Positions 1 to 7,948 of a DNA stretch of 64,000 bases are shown here, piece after piece (position 1 is the first letter of the stretch; each line of letters opens with the position of its first letter). The notes under the pieces are model-generated. The model was not told the origin of the DNA, searched no databases, and was given only the letters and a program-made list of their open reading frames with translations. The DNA is taken from assembly GCF_900290235.1 (NCBI RefSeq), contig NZ_OLMK01000011.1, positions 108,498 to 172,497 on the forward strand. The letters run 5' to 3'. The position numbers and the translations under genes were made by a program. This stretch comes from Streptomyces sp. MA5143a. Lineage in GTDB: Bacteria > Actinomycetota > Actinomycetes > Streptomycetales > Streptomycetaceae.

Positions 1-2
1 AC

Positions 3-563
3 TCGTCGGCCGCGGACCCCTCCCTCCCCAACCAGATGGAGGACCAGAACCGGCTCGCCATGGAGTCGGGAACGGCGGCGTTCGAGCTCAACTACCCCTT
101 CGTCTATCCGTCGATGAAGGCGAACAACCCCGCGCTGTTCAAGAACTTCCGCTGGGCGCCGTACCCCCGGGTCGACGCGGACCGCCCGGCGCGGCCCACC
201 ATCGGAGGCATCGATCTGGCGGTGAGCGCCTACTCGCGCCACCCCGATCTGGCCTTCGAGGCGGCCCTGTGTCTGCGCAACCGGGAGAACCAACTCGCCG
301 CGGCGCTCGAGGGCGGTCTGCCCCCCACGCTGCGCGCCCTGTACGACGAGCCCGCGTTCATGAAGGAGTACCCCTTCTCCCGCGACGTGCTGGCCGCCCT
401 GGAGGCGGGAAGCGTGCGCCCGATCACCCCGGTCTACCAGAACGTGTCGATCGCGGTCTCCCACACCCTGTCCCCGCCGTCCGGGATCGAACCCGTGAGC
501 TCGGTCGAGACCATCAAGGAACAGATCGACGATGCCCTGCGATCCGAGGGTGTGATCCCGTGA
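3..563 (+). CDS. lpqY: Trehalose/sugar ABC transporter substrate-binding protein, C-terminal part (LpqY-like)
   Basis: This is the 3' end of a gene that begins before the window; the open frame can be read from base 3 without a start codon and ends at TGA 561-563. The visible 187 residues look like the second lobe of an extracellular (family 1) sugar-binding lipoprotein: an R-P-x-x-GG-I-D-L-A-V stretch, then helices of the 'ALCLRNREN' and 'MKEYPFSRDVLAALE' type that these proteins use late in the fold. The role is inferred mainly from context: two permeases and an ATPase closely resembling mycobacterial SugA-SugB-SugC follow on the same strand, and LpqY is the binding protein of that system. 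The ligand (trehalose or a related alpha-glucoside) is inferred from the permeases, not from this fragment. Confidence 0.8.
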   Translation, partial: SSAADPSLPNQMEDQNRLAMESGTAAFELNYPFVYPSMKANNPALFKNFRWAPYPRVDADRPARPTIGGIDLAVSAYSRHPDLAFEAALCLRNRENQLAAALEGGLPPTLRALYDEPAFMKEYPFSRDVLAALEAGSVRPITPVYQNVSIAVSHTLSPPSGIEPVSSVETIKEQIDDALRSEGVIP

Positions 564-633
564 ACCACCTCCTCCCGCCGCCCTGTGCCGGTCGGCTCTC
601 CCGTGCGCGGGCCACGTCCTCGGACGGCCCGAG

Positions 634-1593
634 ATGAGCACGCGGGCGGAACCGGCCGGAGCCCCGCCGCCACCCGGGACACAGACGGGCAGGGCGGAAC
701 CGGACCGGTCGGCACTCTCGGCGGGCGCCAGACAGGAGCGCCGACTCGGCTGGCTGCTCTGCGCGCCCGCTGTCATCGTCATGATCGCCGTGACCGCCTA
801 CCCCGTCGGATACGCCGTGTATCTGTCCCTCCAGCGCTATGACCTGCGCTTTCCCGGACGGGCGGAGTTCGTGGGACTGAGCAACTACGGGGCGGTGCTG
901 ACCTCTTCGTTCTGGTGGGACGCCTTCTGGGTCACGTTGTTCATCACCGCCGTGTCCGTGGCGATCGAACTGGTCCTCGGAATGGGGCTCGCCCTCGTGA
1001 TGCACCGCACGATCTTCTGGCGAGGCGTCGTCCGCACCTCGGTCCTCATCCCGTACGGGATCGTCACCGTGGTGGCCGCCTTCTCCTGGCAGTACGCGTG
1101 GACCCCGGACCTCGGATATCTGGCCGAGCTGCTGCCCCAGGGGGACGCTCCCCTGACCGAACAGTGGCCCGCCCTCTGGCTGATCATCCTCGCCGAGGTG
1201 TGGAAGACGACGCCGTTCATGGCCCTGCTGCTGCTCGCGGGCCTCGCGCTGGTCCCCGAGGAGACCCTGAGGGCGGCCATGGTGGACGGTGCCACCGCCT
1301 GGCAGCGCTTCACGAGGATCATGCTGCCGCTGATGAAACCGGCCATCCTGGTGGCGCTGCTCTTCCGCACCCTGGACGCGTTCCGGATCTTCGACAACAT
1401 CTACATCCTGACCGCGGGCGCCCAGGGCACCGGCTCGGTGTCGATCCTCGGGTACGACAACCTCTTCACCGCGCTGAACCTGGGCATCGGCTCGGCGATC
1501 TCCGTCCTGATCTTCATCTGCGTCGGGATCATCGCCTTCACCTTCGTCAAACTGTTCGGCGCTGCCGCACCCGGCGCGGAGGTGAAGCGCTGA
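634..1593 (+). CDS. sugA: Sugar ABC transporter permease, MalF/SugA type
   Basis: A 319-residue inner-membrane permease with a polar, Pro-rich N-terminus (residues 1-40) followed by about six membrane segments, the first at roughly 45-67. The cytoplasmic EAA loop that docks the ATPase is visible as [18 protein letters not shown] followed by I-x-L-P-L-M-K-P. It pairs with the next gene to form the transmembrane channel of the importer. The gene starts 70 bases after the binding-protein gene, and its TGA overlaps the ATG of the next permease by one base, so the two are probably translationally coupled. No strong Shine-Dalgarno sequence is visible before this ATG. The assignment to SugA rests on the position next to a SugB-like protein. 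Confidence 0.88.
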   Translation: MSTRAEPAGAPPPPGTQTGRAEPDRSALSAGARQERRLGWLLCAPAVIVMIAVTAYPVGYAVYLSLQRYDLRFPGRAEFVGLSNYGAVLTSSFWWDAFWVTLFITAVSVAIELVLGMGLALVMHRTIFWRGVVRTSVLIPYGIVTVVAAFSWQYAWTPDLGYLAELLPQGDAPLTEQWPALWLIILAEVWKTTPFMALLLLAGLALVPEETLRAAMVDGATAWQRFTRIMLPLMKPAILVALLFRTLDAFRIFDNIYILTAGAQGTGSVSILGYDNLFTALNLGIGSAISVLIFICVGIIAFTFVKLFGAAAPGAEVKR

Positions 1594-2426
1594 TGGCCGC
1601 GGTGGGAAAGACACACGCCGCCCGATGGGGTGTCCTGAACGTGCTGGTCGTGCTGTACGCCCTGTTCCCCGTGGGGTGGATCGCCGCACTGTCCTTCAAG
1701 GACCCCAGCACCCTGACGGACGGCAACTACATCCCCACGGACTGGACCTGGGACAACTACCGGGGCATCTTCGAGACCTCCGAGTTCACCCGGGCACTGA
1801 TCAACTCGATCGGTATCGCCCTGATCGCCACGGTGATCGCGGTGGCACTGGGCACCATGGCCGCCTACGCGGTGGCCAGGCTGCGGTTCCCCGGCAAGCG
1901 GGTACTGATCGGCATGTCGCTGCTGATCGCCATGTTCCCGCCGATCTCCCTGGTGTCGCCGCTGTTCAACATCGAGCGGATCATCGGGATCTTCGACACC
2001 TGGATCGGGCTGATCATCCCGTACATGACGTTCTCCCTGCCCCTCGCGATCTACACCCTGTCCGCCTTCTTCCGGGAGATCCCCTGGGATCTGGAGAAGG
2101 CCGCCAAGGTCGACGGGGCGACGCCCGCACAGGCCTTCCGCATGGTCATCGTGCCGCTGGCCGCGCCGGGCGTCTTCACCACGGCCATCCTCGTGTTCAT
2201 CTTCTGCTGGAACGACTTCCTGTTCGCGATCTCGCTGACCTCCACCGAGTCCGCGCGTACCGTGCCGGCCGCGATCGCGTTCTTCACCGGGAGCTCCCAG
2301 TTCCAGCAGCCCACAGGGTCGATCGCCGCGGCCGCCGTGGTCATCACCATCCCGATCATCGTCTTCGTCCTGCTCTTCCAGCGGCGGATCGTCGCCGGAC
2401 TGACCTCAGGGGCGGTGAAGGGGTGA
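1593..2426 (+). CDS. sugB: Sugar ABC transporter permease, SugB type
   Basis: A 277-residue MalG-family permease. From about residue 65 to the end it reads almost like mycobacterial SugB as I remember it: 'ALINSIGI', '[13 protein letters not shown]', '[19 protein letters not shown]', 'FTGSSQF' and the ending '[16 protein letters not shown]'. The EAA loop is the [16 protein letters not shown] part. Start ATG 1593 overlaps the previous stop (TGATG). The similarity is much closer than general permease homology and is the main reason for calling this operon a LpqY-SugABC-type, hence probably trehalose-importing, system. Six membrane segments are expected and visible as hydrophobic stretches. Confidence 0.9.
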   Translation: MAAVGKTHAARWGVLNVLVVLYALFPVGWIAALSFKDPSTLTDGNYIPTDWTWDNYRGIFETSEFTRALINSIGIALIATVIAVALGTMAAYAVARLRFPGKRVLIGMSLLIAMFPPISLVSPLFNIERIIGIFDTWIGLIIPYMTFSLPLAIYTLSAFFREIPWDLEKAAKVDGATPAQAFRMVIVPLAAPGVFTTAILVFIFCWNDFLFAISLTSTESARTVPAAIAFFTGSSQFQQPTGSIAAAAVVITIPIIVFVLLFQRRIVAGLTSGAVKG

Positions 2427-2480
2427 ACTCCCCGACCGCGGCAGGCAGAACACGCGTCCTAAGGCAAGGAGGCACCACCC

Positions 2481-3668
2481 ATGGCCGAGATCATCCTCGA
2501 GGGAGTCACCAAGCGCTTTCCCGACGGGTCCCTCGCCGTCAAGGACGTGGACCTCGAGATCGCCGACGGCGAGTTCGTGATCCTGGTCGGTCCGTCGGGA
2601 TGCGGCAAGTCCACCACACTGAACATGATCGCCGGCCTGGAGGACATCACCGAGGGCACCCTCCGCATCGGAGACCGCGTCGTCAACGACCTCGCTCCCA
2701 AGGAACGCGACGTCGCGATGGTCTTCCAGAGCTACGCCCTCTACCCGCACATGAGCGTCCGGGAGAACATGGGCTTCCCGCTGCGCCTGGCCAAGGTGGA
2801 CAAGCCGACCATCGACGCCAAGGTCACGGAAGCGGCGCGGATCCTCGATCTGACCGAGTACCTGGACCGCAAGCCCGCCAATCTCTCGGGCGGTCAGCGG
2901 CAGCGGGTGGCCATGGGGCGGGCGATCGTCCGTGACCCCAAGGCGTTCCTGATGGACGAGCCGCTGTCCAACCTCGACGCCAAACTCCGGGTCCAGATGC
3001 GCACCCAGATCTCCCGGCTGCAACGGCGCCTCGGTACGACCACCGTGTACGTCACCCACGACCAGACCGAGGCGATGACGCTCGGCGACCGTGTCGTGGT
3101 CATGCGACAGGGCCTGGTCCAGCAGATCGGGACCCCCGCCGAGCTGTACGACCTGCCGCGCAACATCTTCGTCGCGGGCTTCATCGGCTCCCCGGCCATG
3201 AACTTCCTGAACGCCACCCTCGAAGGCGGTGTCCTGCGCTCACCCCTGGGGGACCTGCCCCTCGACGACCGTACGAGACGGGCGTTGGAGGAGCAGAACG
3301 CGCCCCGCGAGGTCATCATCGGGCTGCGACCGGAGGCGTTCGAGGACGCGACCCTCTCCCACGAAAGGGACCGCACGAGCCCGGTCTTCACCGCCACCGT
3401 GGAGGTACTGGAGTCGCTGGGCTCCGATGTGTACGTCTACTTCACCGCGGAGGGCGGACCCGCGACGACCACCGAGTTGGAGGAGCTCGCCAAGGACTCC
3501 GGTCTGCGCGACACCGGCGCCGACACCCATCAGATCGTGGCCCGTCTGGACGCCGCCACACGGGCGCGCGAGGGTGAGCCCATGGAGTTGCGGGTCGACA
3601 TGGCCAAGGCCCATGTGTTCGACCCGGCGAGCGGAGCGAACCTCACGCACCCGGAACGGGTGGACTGA
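2481..3668 (+). CDS. sugC: Sugar ABC transporter ATP-binding protein (SugC/MsiK/UgpC family)
   Basis: A 395-residue cytoplasmic ATPase of the MalK class. The Walker A loop is GPSGCGKST near residues 37-45, the signature is LSGGQRQRVAMGRA near 134-147, Walker B is AFLMDEPLSNLD, and the switch His is in YVTHDQTEAM. The C-terminal 150 residues are the TOBE/regulatory domain typical of MalK, UgpC and MsiK. A good ribosome site (AAGGAGG) lies 10 bases before ATG 2481. Many Streptomyces sugar importers have no ATPase of their own and share MsiK encoded elsewhere; here the ATPase sits 54 bases after sugB, so this operon encodes a complete importer. Confidence 0.92.
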   Translation: MAEIILEGVTKRFPDGSLAVKDVDLEIADGEFVILVGPSGCGKSTTLNMIAGLEDITEGTLRIGDRVVNDLAPKERDVAMVFQSYALYPHMSVRENMGFPLRLAKVDKPTIDAKVTEAARILDLTEYLDRKPANLSGGQRQRVAMGRAIVRDPKAFLMDEPLSNLDAKLRVQMRTQISRLQRRLGTTTVYVTHDQTEAMTLGDRVVVMRQGLVQQIGTPAELYDLPRNIFVAGFIGSPAMNFLNATLEGGVLRSPLGDLPLDDRTRRALEEQNAPREVIIGLRPEAFEDATLSHERDRTSPVFTATVEVLESLGSDVYVYFTAEGGPATTTELEELAKDSGLRDTGADTHQIVARLDAATRAREGEPMELRVDMAKAHVFDPASGANLTHPERVD

Positions 3669-3693
3669 CGGCGTCCGGTGTCGGAGCCCGGTC

Positions 3694-3729
3694 GGAGGCC
3701 GTTGTCCCATCGGTGGGAGAACGGCCTCC
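3694..3729. terminator. Hairpin terminator between convergent sugABC and PTM operons
   Basis: Perfect 10-bp inverted repeat GGAGGCCGTT (3694-3703) and AACGGCCTCC (3720-3729); the inner bases TCCCA/TGGGA extend the stem after one mismatch. It lies in the 103-base gap between two converging transcription units, so it can serve both. Confidence 0.75.
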
Positions 3730-3771
3730 CCGTGGTCCGTGTGCCCTGTTCCGTCCCTCCCGCGGGCTCGG

Positions 3772-4830
3772 TCAGACCTCGACCAGCACCTTGCCCCGGT
3801 TCCCCTCCCGGTTCACGTAGAGGCTGCGGTACGCGTGCGGGATCGCGTCGAAGCCCCGGTGCACGGTCTGGTGGTACTGGATCTCACCGGCGCGTACGAG
3901 ACCTCCCAGCTCCTGGTGCATCCGCGTCAACAGCGGCTCGTGGAACCACTCCTGGGCGAAGATGCCGCGGATCGTGGTGCGCGGGAACATGATGTACGGC
4001 AGCAGCCGGGGCCCGGTCAGTTCGCCGTTCACCGTGGTGGCCCACTGCCAGCAGACCGCCACCTGGCTGTCCACGTTGAGCATGGTGAACACCGCGTCGG
4101 TGATGGTTCCGCCCAGGTTGTCGAAGTACCGGTCGACCCCGTCGGGCGCGGCGAGCAGCAACTCCTGCCGTACCTTCTCCGCGTCGTCGGCCTGCGCGTA
4201 GAGCACCACCTCGTCGAAGCCGAGCCCGCGCAGGTACTCGACCTTGCCCGGTGAGGCGGTGGTGCCCACCACCCGGGCGGCGCCCGCCCGCCGGGCCAAC
4301 TGGCCCACCAGCGTGCCGACCGAGCCGGACGCACCGCTGACCACCACCGTGTCGCCGGGGCGTACGGTCATGAACCGGGTGAGGGTGCCCCACGCGGTCA
4401 TCCCCGGCGCGCCCATGACGCCGAGCGCGGTGGACAGCGGCAGCCGCTCGTCGTACCGCTCCGGGTCGAGCCGGCGGTAGGCCGGGAAGACCATCGGGAA
4501 GGTGCCCGTCCGCCACACCTCCTCGGCGCCGTTGTGGACCACATGGCTGCGCCAGCCGCCGAAGCCCTGCACCAGGTCACCGACCGCGAACGCGGCCTTG
4601 GGCCCCGCCTCCAGCACCTCCATGATCGAGTCCGCGCCCATGGGGTGGCCGAGCGGCGTCTCCAGCGCCAGCCCGTTCTGGTACGGGTCGACCGACACGT
4701 ACCGCGTACGGAACAGCATCTCGTCGGGGCGGAGGTCGATCTCGACGTCCTCCACCACCTTCTCGTAGATCCGGTCCACGTCCGGGACACCGCCCAGGTG
4801 CTCACGGACGACCCACTTCTCGATCCTCAT
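3772..4830 (-). CDS. ikaC: PTM cluster NADPH-dependent MDR-type reductase (IkaC/FtdE-like)
   Basis: A 352-residue medium-chain dehydrogenase/reductase without the zinc ligands of classical alcohol dehydrogenases. The Rossmann nucleotide loop is VVVSGASGSVGTLVGQLA near residue 165, followed by 'VVGTTASPGKVEYLRGLGFDEVV' and the 'YFDNLGG' strand typical of the leukotriene B4 dehydrogenase/curcumin reductase branch. In PTM clusters an enzyme of this class (IkaC in ikarugamycin) performs the reductive cyclisation that closes the inner five-membered ring; this role is transferred by context. The start ATG (4828-4830) overlaps the TGA of the upstream FAD enzyme in an ATGA arrangement, so the two are coupled. 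It is the last gene of the cluster, ending about 40 bases from the shared hairpin. Confidence 0.85.
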   Translation of the reverse strand: MRIEKWVVREHLGGVPDVDRIYEKVVEDVEIDLRPDEMLFRTRYVSVDPYQNGLALETPLGHPMGADSIMEVLEAGPKAAFAVGDLVQGFGGWRSHVVHNGAEEVWRTGTFPMVFPAYRRLDPERYDERLPLSTALGVMGAPGMTAWGTLTRFMTVRPGDTVVVSGASGSVGTLVGQLARRAGAARVVGTTASPGKVEYLRGLGFDEVVLYAQADDAEKVRQELLLAAPDGVDRYFDNLGGTITDAVFTMLNVDSQVAVCWQWATTVNGELTGPRLLPYIMFPRTTIRGIFAQEWFHEPLLTRMHQELGGLVRAGEIQYHQTVHRGFDAIPHAYRSLYVNREGNRGKVLVEV

Positions 4831-6623
4831 GTCAGGGCTCCTGTCTCGGTGTTCGAGGGACCGCTCGTCGTACCGCCCCGGTCGGCGGCCCGCGCCTGCC
4901 GGGGCGGACCGCCGACCGGGATGACCACATGCGTCGGGGGCGGGGCGCTCCGGTCGATGTCGGCGGTGAACTCCACACCGTCGTCCCGGCAGATGAACTG
5001 CATGACGTGCCGGCCCGCGGCGGCCGCCCGGATCAGGCCGCCGATGGTCGCCCAGACCCCGGAGAGGTAGAAGTCCGACAGCCCGGGCAGGACCGGGCCG
5101 CTGCGCCTGATCTCCTCCTCCACCGTCTCCGCGCCCTCCACGAACGGGTTCCAGCCCGGGAACGTGCCGTCGTAGACGCCCGTGTAGCGGACCTGCGTCA
5201 GTGGGGTGGAGACGTCGGCGACGGCCACCGCGTCCTTGAACCCGGGGAACCGCTCGTCCAGAAAGGAGACGATGCCTTTGCGGACCTCCCGCTTGGCGGT
5301 CAGATAGTCCCTGCCGTGCCGGACCGGCAGGGTGTGCAGCTCCTGACCGCGCCGGACCCGGGAGGAGCGTTCCGGTCCCTGGTGCAGCTCCCGCCAGGGC
5401 CCGATGTCGGAGAAGTACGTCGCGAACACCACGGTGGACTCGCGCGGCGCCAGCTCCGGGTAGTGCCGGGTGCGGAACTGCACGTTCATCGACGGGCAGC
5501 GGATCCCCGTCAGCGCGCTCGCCTGCTGCTCCGTCAGCAGATAGGTGGTGCACGGGTCGCCCTCCGGGAAGGGCTTGCGCAGCCCCAGGAAGAGGGAGAC
5601 GTAACCGGGGGACAGCTGGCCGGGCTGGTCGATCAGCGAGGTGTAGAGCCTGCGGTAGGTGTCGTTGAGGTACCTGCCGCCCAGCAGCTTCATCACCGTG
5701 GTGTGGCCGTCGGCCGCCGAGACCACGATGTCGGCCCGGTACTCCCGGCCGTCGCTCAGCCGTACCCCCACCGCGCGGTCCCGCTCGACCAGGATCTCCT
5801 CGACCCTGGCGTTGTAGGTGATCTCACCGCCCAGCTTGCGGTACCGCTCCTCGACCGACCGGGCGAGCCCCAGCGAACCGCCCTCCGGCACACCCGCCGC
5901 CTGGTTGGCGTGCGAGGCCAGCTGGAAGTAGAACGGCAGCACCGGGAACGCCGGATGCCTCTCGTAGAGGATGAAGTTGAACGCCTCACGCAGCAGCGGG
6001 TCGCGGAACCGCTGCGCGTAGTCCGTCATCAACACCGTGATCGACTTGCGGATGGTGGTGAAGTACGGGACGAAGGAGGCCATCATCCGCCACCGCTCCC
6101 ACCGGCCCATCAACCCGACCGGCTTGAGGAACGGGTAGACCGCCAGCGCCTTGCGGAACGTGCGGATGCCCGCGCAGAACTCCCGGATGGGCGCCGCGTC
6201 GGCCGGAGAGAGCGTGAGCAGGTGCGCCTGGAGCCGGTCCGGGTCGGAGTAGAAGCGGACCGCCCGGCCGTCCCGGCCCCGGACGATGTTGAACACGTCG
6301 AAGTGCCGCATCTCCTTGCCCTGGAGCGCGCCCAGTTCGAGCCAGATCTGGTACATCTCGTTGCCCGGACCGTTGCCGAGGAGCCAGCTGACGCACCAGT
6401 CGAAGGTGAAGTCGCTGCGGTCCCAGCCGGTGCACGAGCCGCCGGGGATCTCGTGCATCTCGAAGATCCGGGTCCGGTAGCCGTTCATCCGGGCGTAGCA
6501 CCCGGTGGAGAGACCACCGAGACCACCGCCGATGATGATCATCGACTCCCGTCGACGGCCGGTACGGGTGTCGGTCCCGGTGCCGTTCGAGGTGTCCGTG
6601 CCCTTCTGTCGCGCCAAGTCCAC
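4827..6623 (-). CDS. ikaB: PTM cluster FAD-dependent oxidoreductase, phytoene-desaturase fold (IkaB/FtdC-like)
   Basis: A CrtI-type flavoprotein of 598 residues. The dinucleotide-binding signature MIIIGGGLGGLSTG and the following R-x-R-I-F-E-M-H-E-x-P-G-G are near the N-terminus, and a C-terminal 'LSDFYLSGVWATIGGLIRAAAAGRHV' block matches the FAD-binding end of this family. In PTM pathways such enzymes join the two polyene chains into the outer carbocycles. Start choice: a GTG at 6680 overlaps the P450 stop as GTGA, but the GTG at 6623 has a much better ribosome site (GAGGAGGAC, four bases upstream) and removes a low-complexity Thr/Gly-rich leader; I use the latter. Most Streptomyces PTM clusters I recall (frontalamide type) carry two such flavoproteins; only one is present here, as in ikarugamycin. 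Confidence 0.85.
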   Translation of the reverse strand: MDLARQKGTDTSNGTGTDTRTGRRRESMIIIGGGLGGLSTGCYARMNGYRTRIFEMHEIPGGSCTGWDRSDFTFDWCVSWLLGNGPGNEMYQIWLELGALQGKEMRHFDVFNIVRGRDGRAVRFYSDPDRLQAHLLTLSPADAAPIREFCAGIRTFRKALAVYPFLKPVGLMGRWERWRMMASFVPYFTTIRKSITVLMTDYAQRFRDPLLREAFNFILYERHPAFPVLPFYFQLASHANQAAGVPEGGSLGLARSVEERYRKLGGEITYNARVEEILVERDRAVGVRLSDGREYRADIVVSAADGHTTVMKLLGGRYLNDTYRRLYTSLIDQPGQLSPGYVSLFLGLRKPFPEGDPCTTYLLTEQQASALTGIRCPSMNVQFRTRHYPELAPRESTVVFATYFSDIGPWRELHQGPERSSRVRRGQELHTLPVRHGRDYLTAKREVRKGIVSFLDERFPGFKDAVAVADVSTPLTQVRYTGVYDGTFPGWNPFVEGAETVEEEIRRSGPVLPGLSDFYLSGVWATIGGLIRAAAAGRHVMQFICRDDGVEFTADIDRSAPPPTHVVIPVGGPPRQARAADRGGTTSGPSNTETGALT

Positions 6624-6676
6624 TGTCCTCCTCGTCGTACCGGTGGGGGGTGCCGGGGTGCCGTTCGCCCGCCCGG

Positions 6677-7867
6677 TCACCAGGCGACCGGGAGCGCCTG
6701 GAGACCGTTGACCATCGCGTCCTGCTTCCAGCTCAGTTCGCTCTCGGGGACGGCCAGCCGTAGACCGGGCAGCCGGTGCAGCACCCGCTCGATCGCCACC
6801 TGGAGCTCCAGCCGGGCGAGATGGGCGCCGACGCAGTAGTGCACGCCGTGGCCGAAGCCGATGTGCGGGTTGGCGTCGCGGTCCATGACGAGGCGCTCCG
6901 GCTCCGGGAACACCCCCGGGTCGCGGTTGGCGGCGGCGGTGGCGATCATCACCGCCTCGCCGGCCCGGATCGTGATGCCGCCCAGCTCGACATCGGCGGT
7001 CGCGTACCGTGCCAGGTTGAAGCCGGTGAGCAGCGGCACGTAGCGCATCAGCTCCTCGACGGCCTTCGGGATCAGCTCCGGACGCTCCCGTAGTCGCGTC
7101 AACTCCTGTGGATGTACGAGGAGTTGGTGGAAGAAGTTGCCGATCTGGTTGGTGGTGGAGACGAAGCCGGCGATCAGCAGGTCGCAGGCGATCGACAGCA
7201 GTTCCTCCTCGCTGATCAGACCCTCCTCGCGACAGGCCCGGACCAGGGTGGTGAGCAGGTCGTCGCCCGGCTCGCGGCCCCGCAGCTCCAGCACACCGAC
7301 CATGTACTCCATGAAGGCCCGGCCCTCGGTGGCGAGCACCTCCTGGGGGGTGATGGCGGAGAGCACCGTCTCCGCCCAGTGCCAGAGCATCCGGTGGTCC
7401 TTGGCGGGGATGCCGAGCACCTCGCAGATGATGGTGGTCGGCATGGGGATGGCGAAGTCCTCGACCAGGTCCGCCGGTCGGCCCGCGGCCACCATCCCGT
7501 CGATCAGCTCGTCGGCCAGTTCTCCGGCCCGCGCGCGCAGCGGTTCGACCCGGCGGGCGCTGAACTGCCGTGCGACCAGCGAGCGGAGCCGGGTGTGGTC
7601 GGGCGGCTCCGTGGAGAAGAGACCGGCACCGGTACGGGCCACCGGGCGCATCCGCGGCTGGTCCCGGTGCATCGACGCGGCCAGGCTGAACCGCGGGTCG
7701 GCCAGGACGGCCCGTACGTCCTCGTACCGGGTGACCAGCCAGGCGTCGTCGCCGTACGGCATGCGGATACGGGCCGGTGCGCGCTCGCGCAACTCCGCGT
7801 AGGCGGGGTCGAGGTCGAGGCCCCGTGGGGCGAAGGGGTAGGGGAGTGGGGGGTGTTGATCGGGCAT
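6677..7867 (-). CDS. PTM cluster cytochrome P450
   Basis: A 396-residue bacterial class I P450 that needs external ferredoxin. The heme loop is FGHGVHYCVG with the ligand Cys at residue 345, and the ExxR helix reads EELMR. The I-helix is unusual: AGFVSTT (Val236, Ser237), where most P450s have an acid-alcohol pair (AG-x-E/D-TT). Start ATG 7867 has GAGAGG about 12 bases upstream; a longer GTG-initiated form would add only a Pro-rich leader. The gene lies between the PKS-NRPS and the flavoprotein, with 81 bases to the former. P450s in PTM clusters oxidise the finished macrolactam (FtdF, IkaD and the clifednamide enzyme CftA are known examples); the position and product here cannot be deduced from sequence. 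Confidence 0.88.
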   Translation of the reverse strand: MPDQHPPLPYPFAPRGLDLDPAYAELRERAPARIRMPYGDDAWLVTRYEDVRAVLADPRFSLAASMHRDQPRMRPVARTGAGLFSTEPPDHTRLRSLVARQFSARRVEPLRARAGELADELIDGMVAAGRPADLVEDFAIPMPTTIICEVLGIPAKDHRMLWHWAETVLSAITPQEVLATEGRAFMEYMVGVLELRGREPGDDLLTTLVRACREEGLISEEELLSIACDLLIAGFVSTTNQIGNFFHQLLVHPQELTRLRERPELIPKAVEELMRYVPLLTGFNLARYATADVELGGITIRAGEAVMIATAAANRDPGVFPEPERLVMDRDANPHIGFGHGVHYCVGAHLARLELQVAIERVLHRLPGLRLAVPESELSWKQDAMVNGLQALPVAW

Positions 7868-7948
7868 GGGGGATCCGTTCCTCTCACGGGGCGGTGGTGG
7901 GGGCGGTGTGAGGCCGGGCCGGGGCACGGGTCGGTTCAGGTGCCGGGG

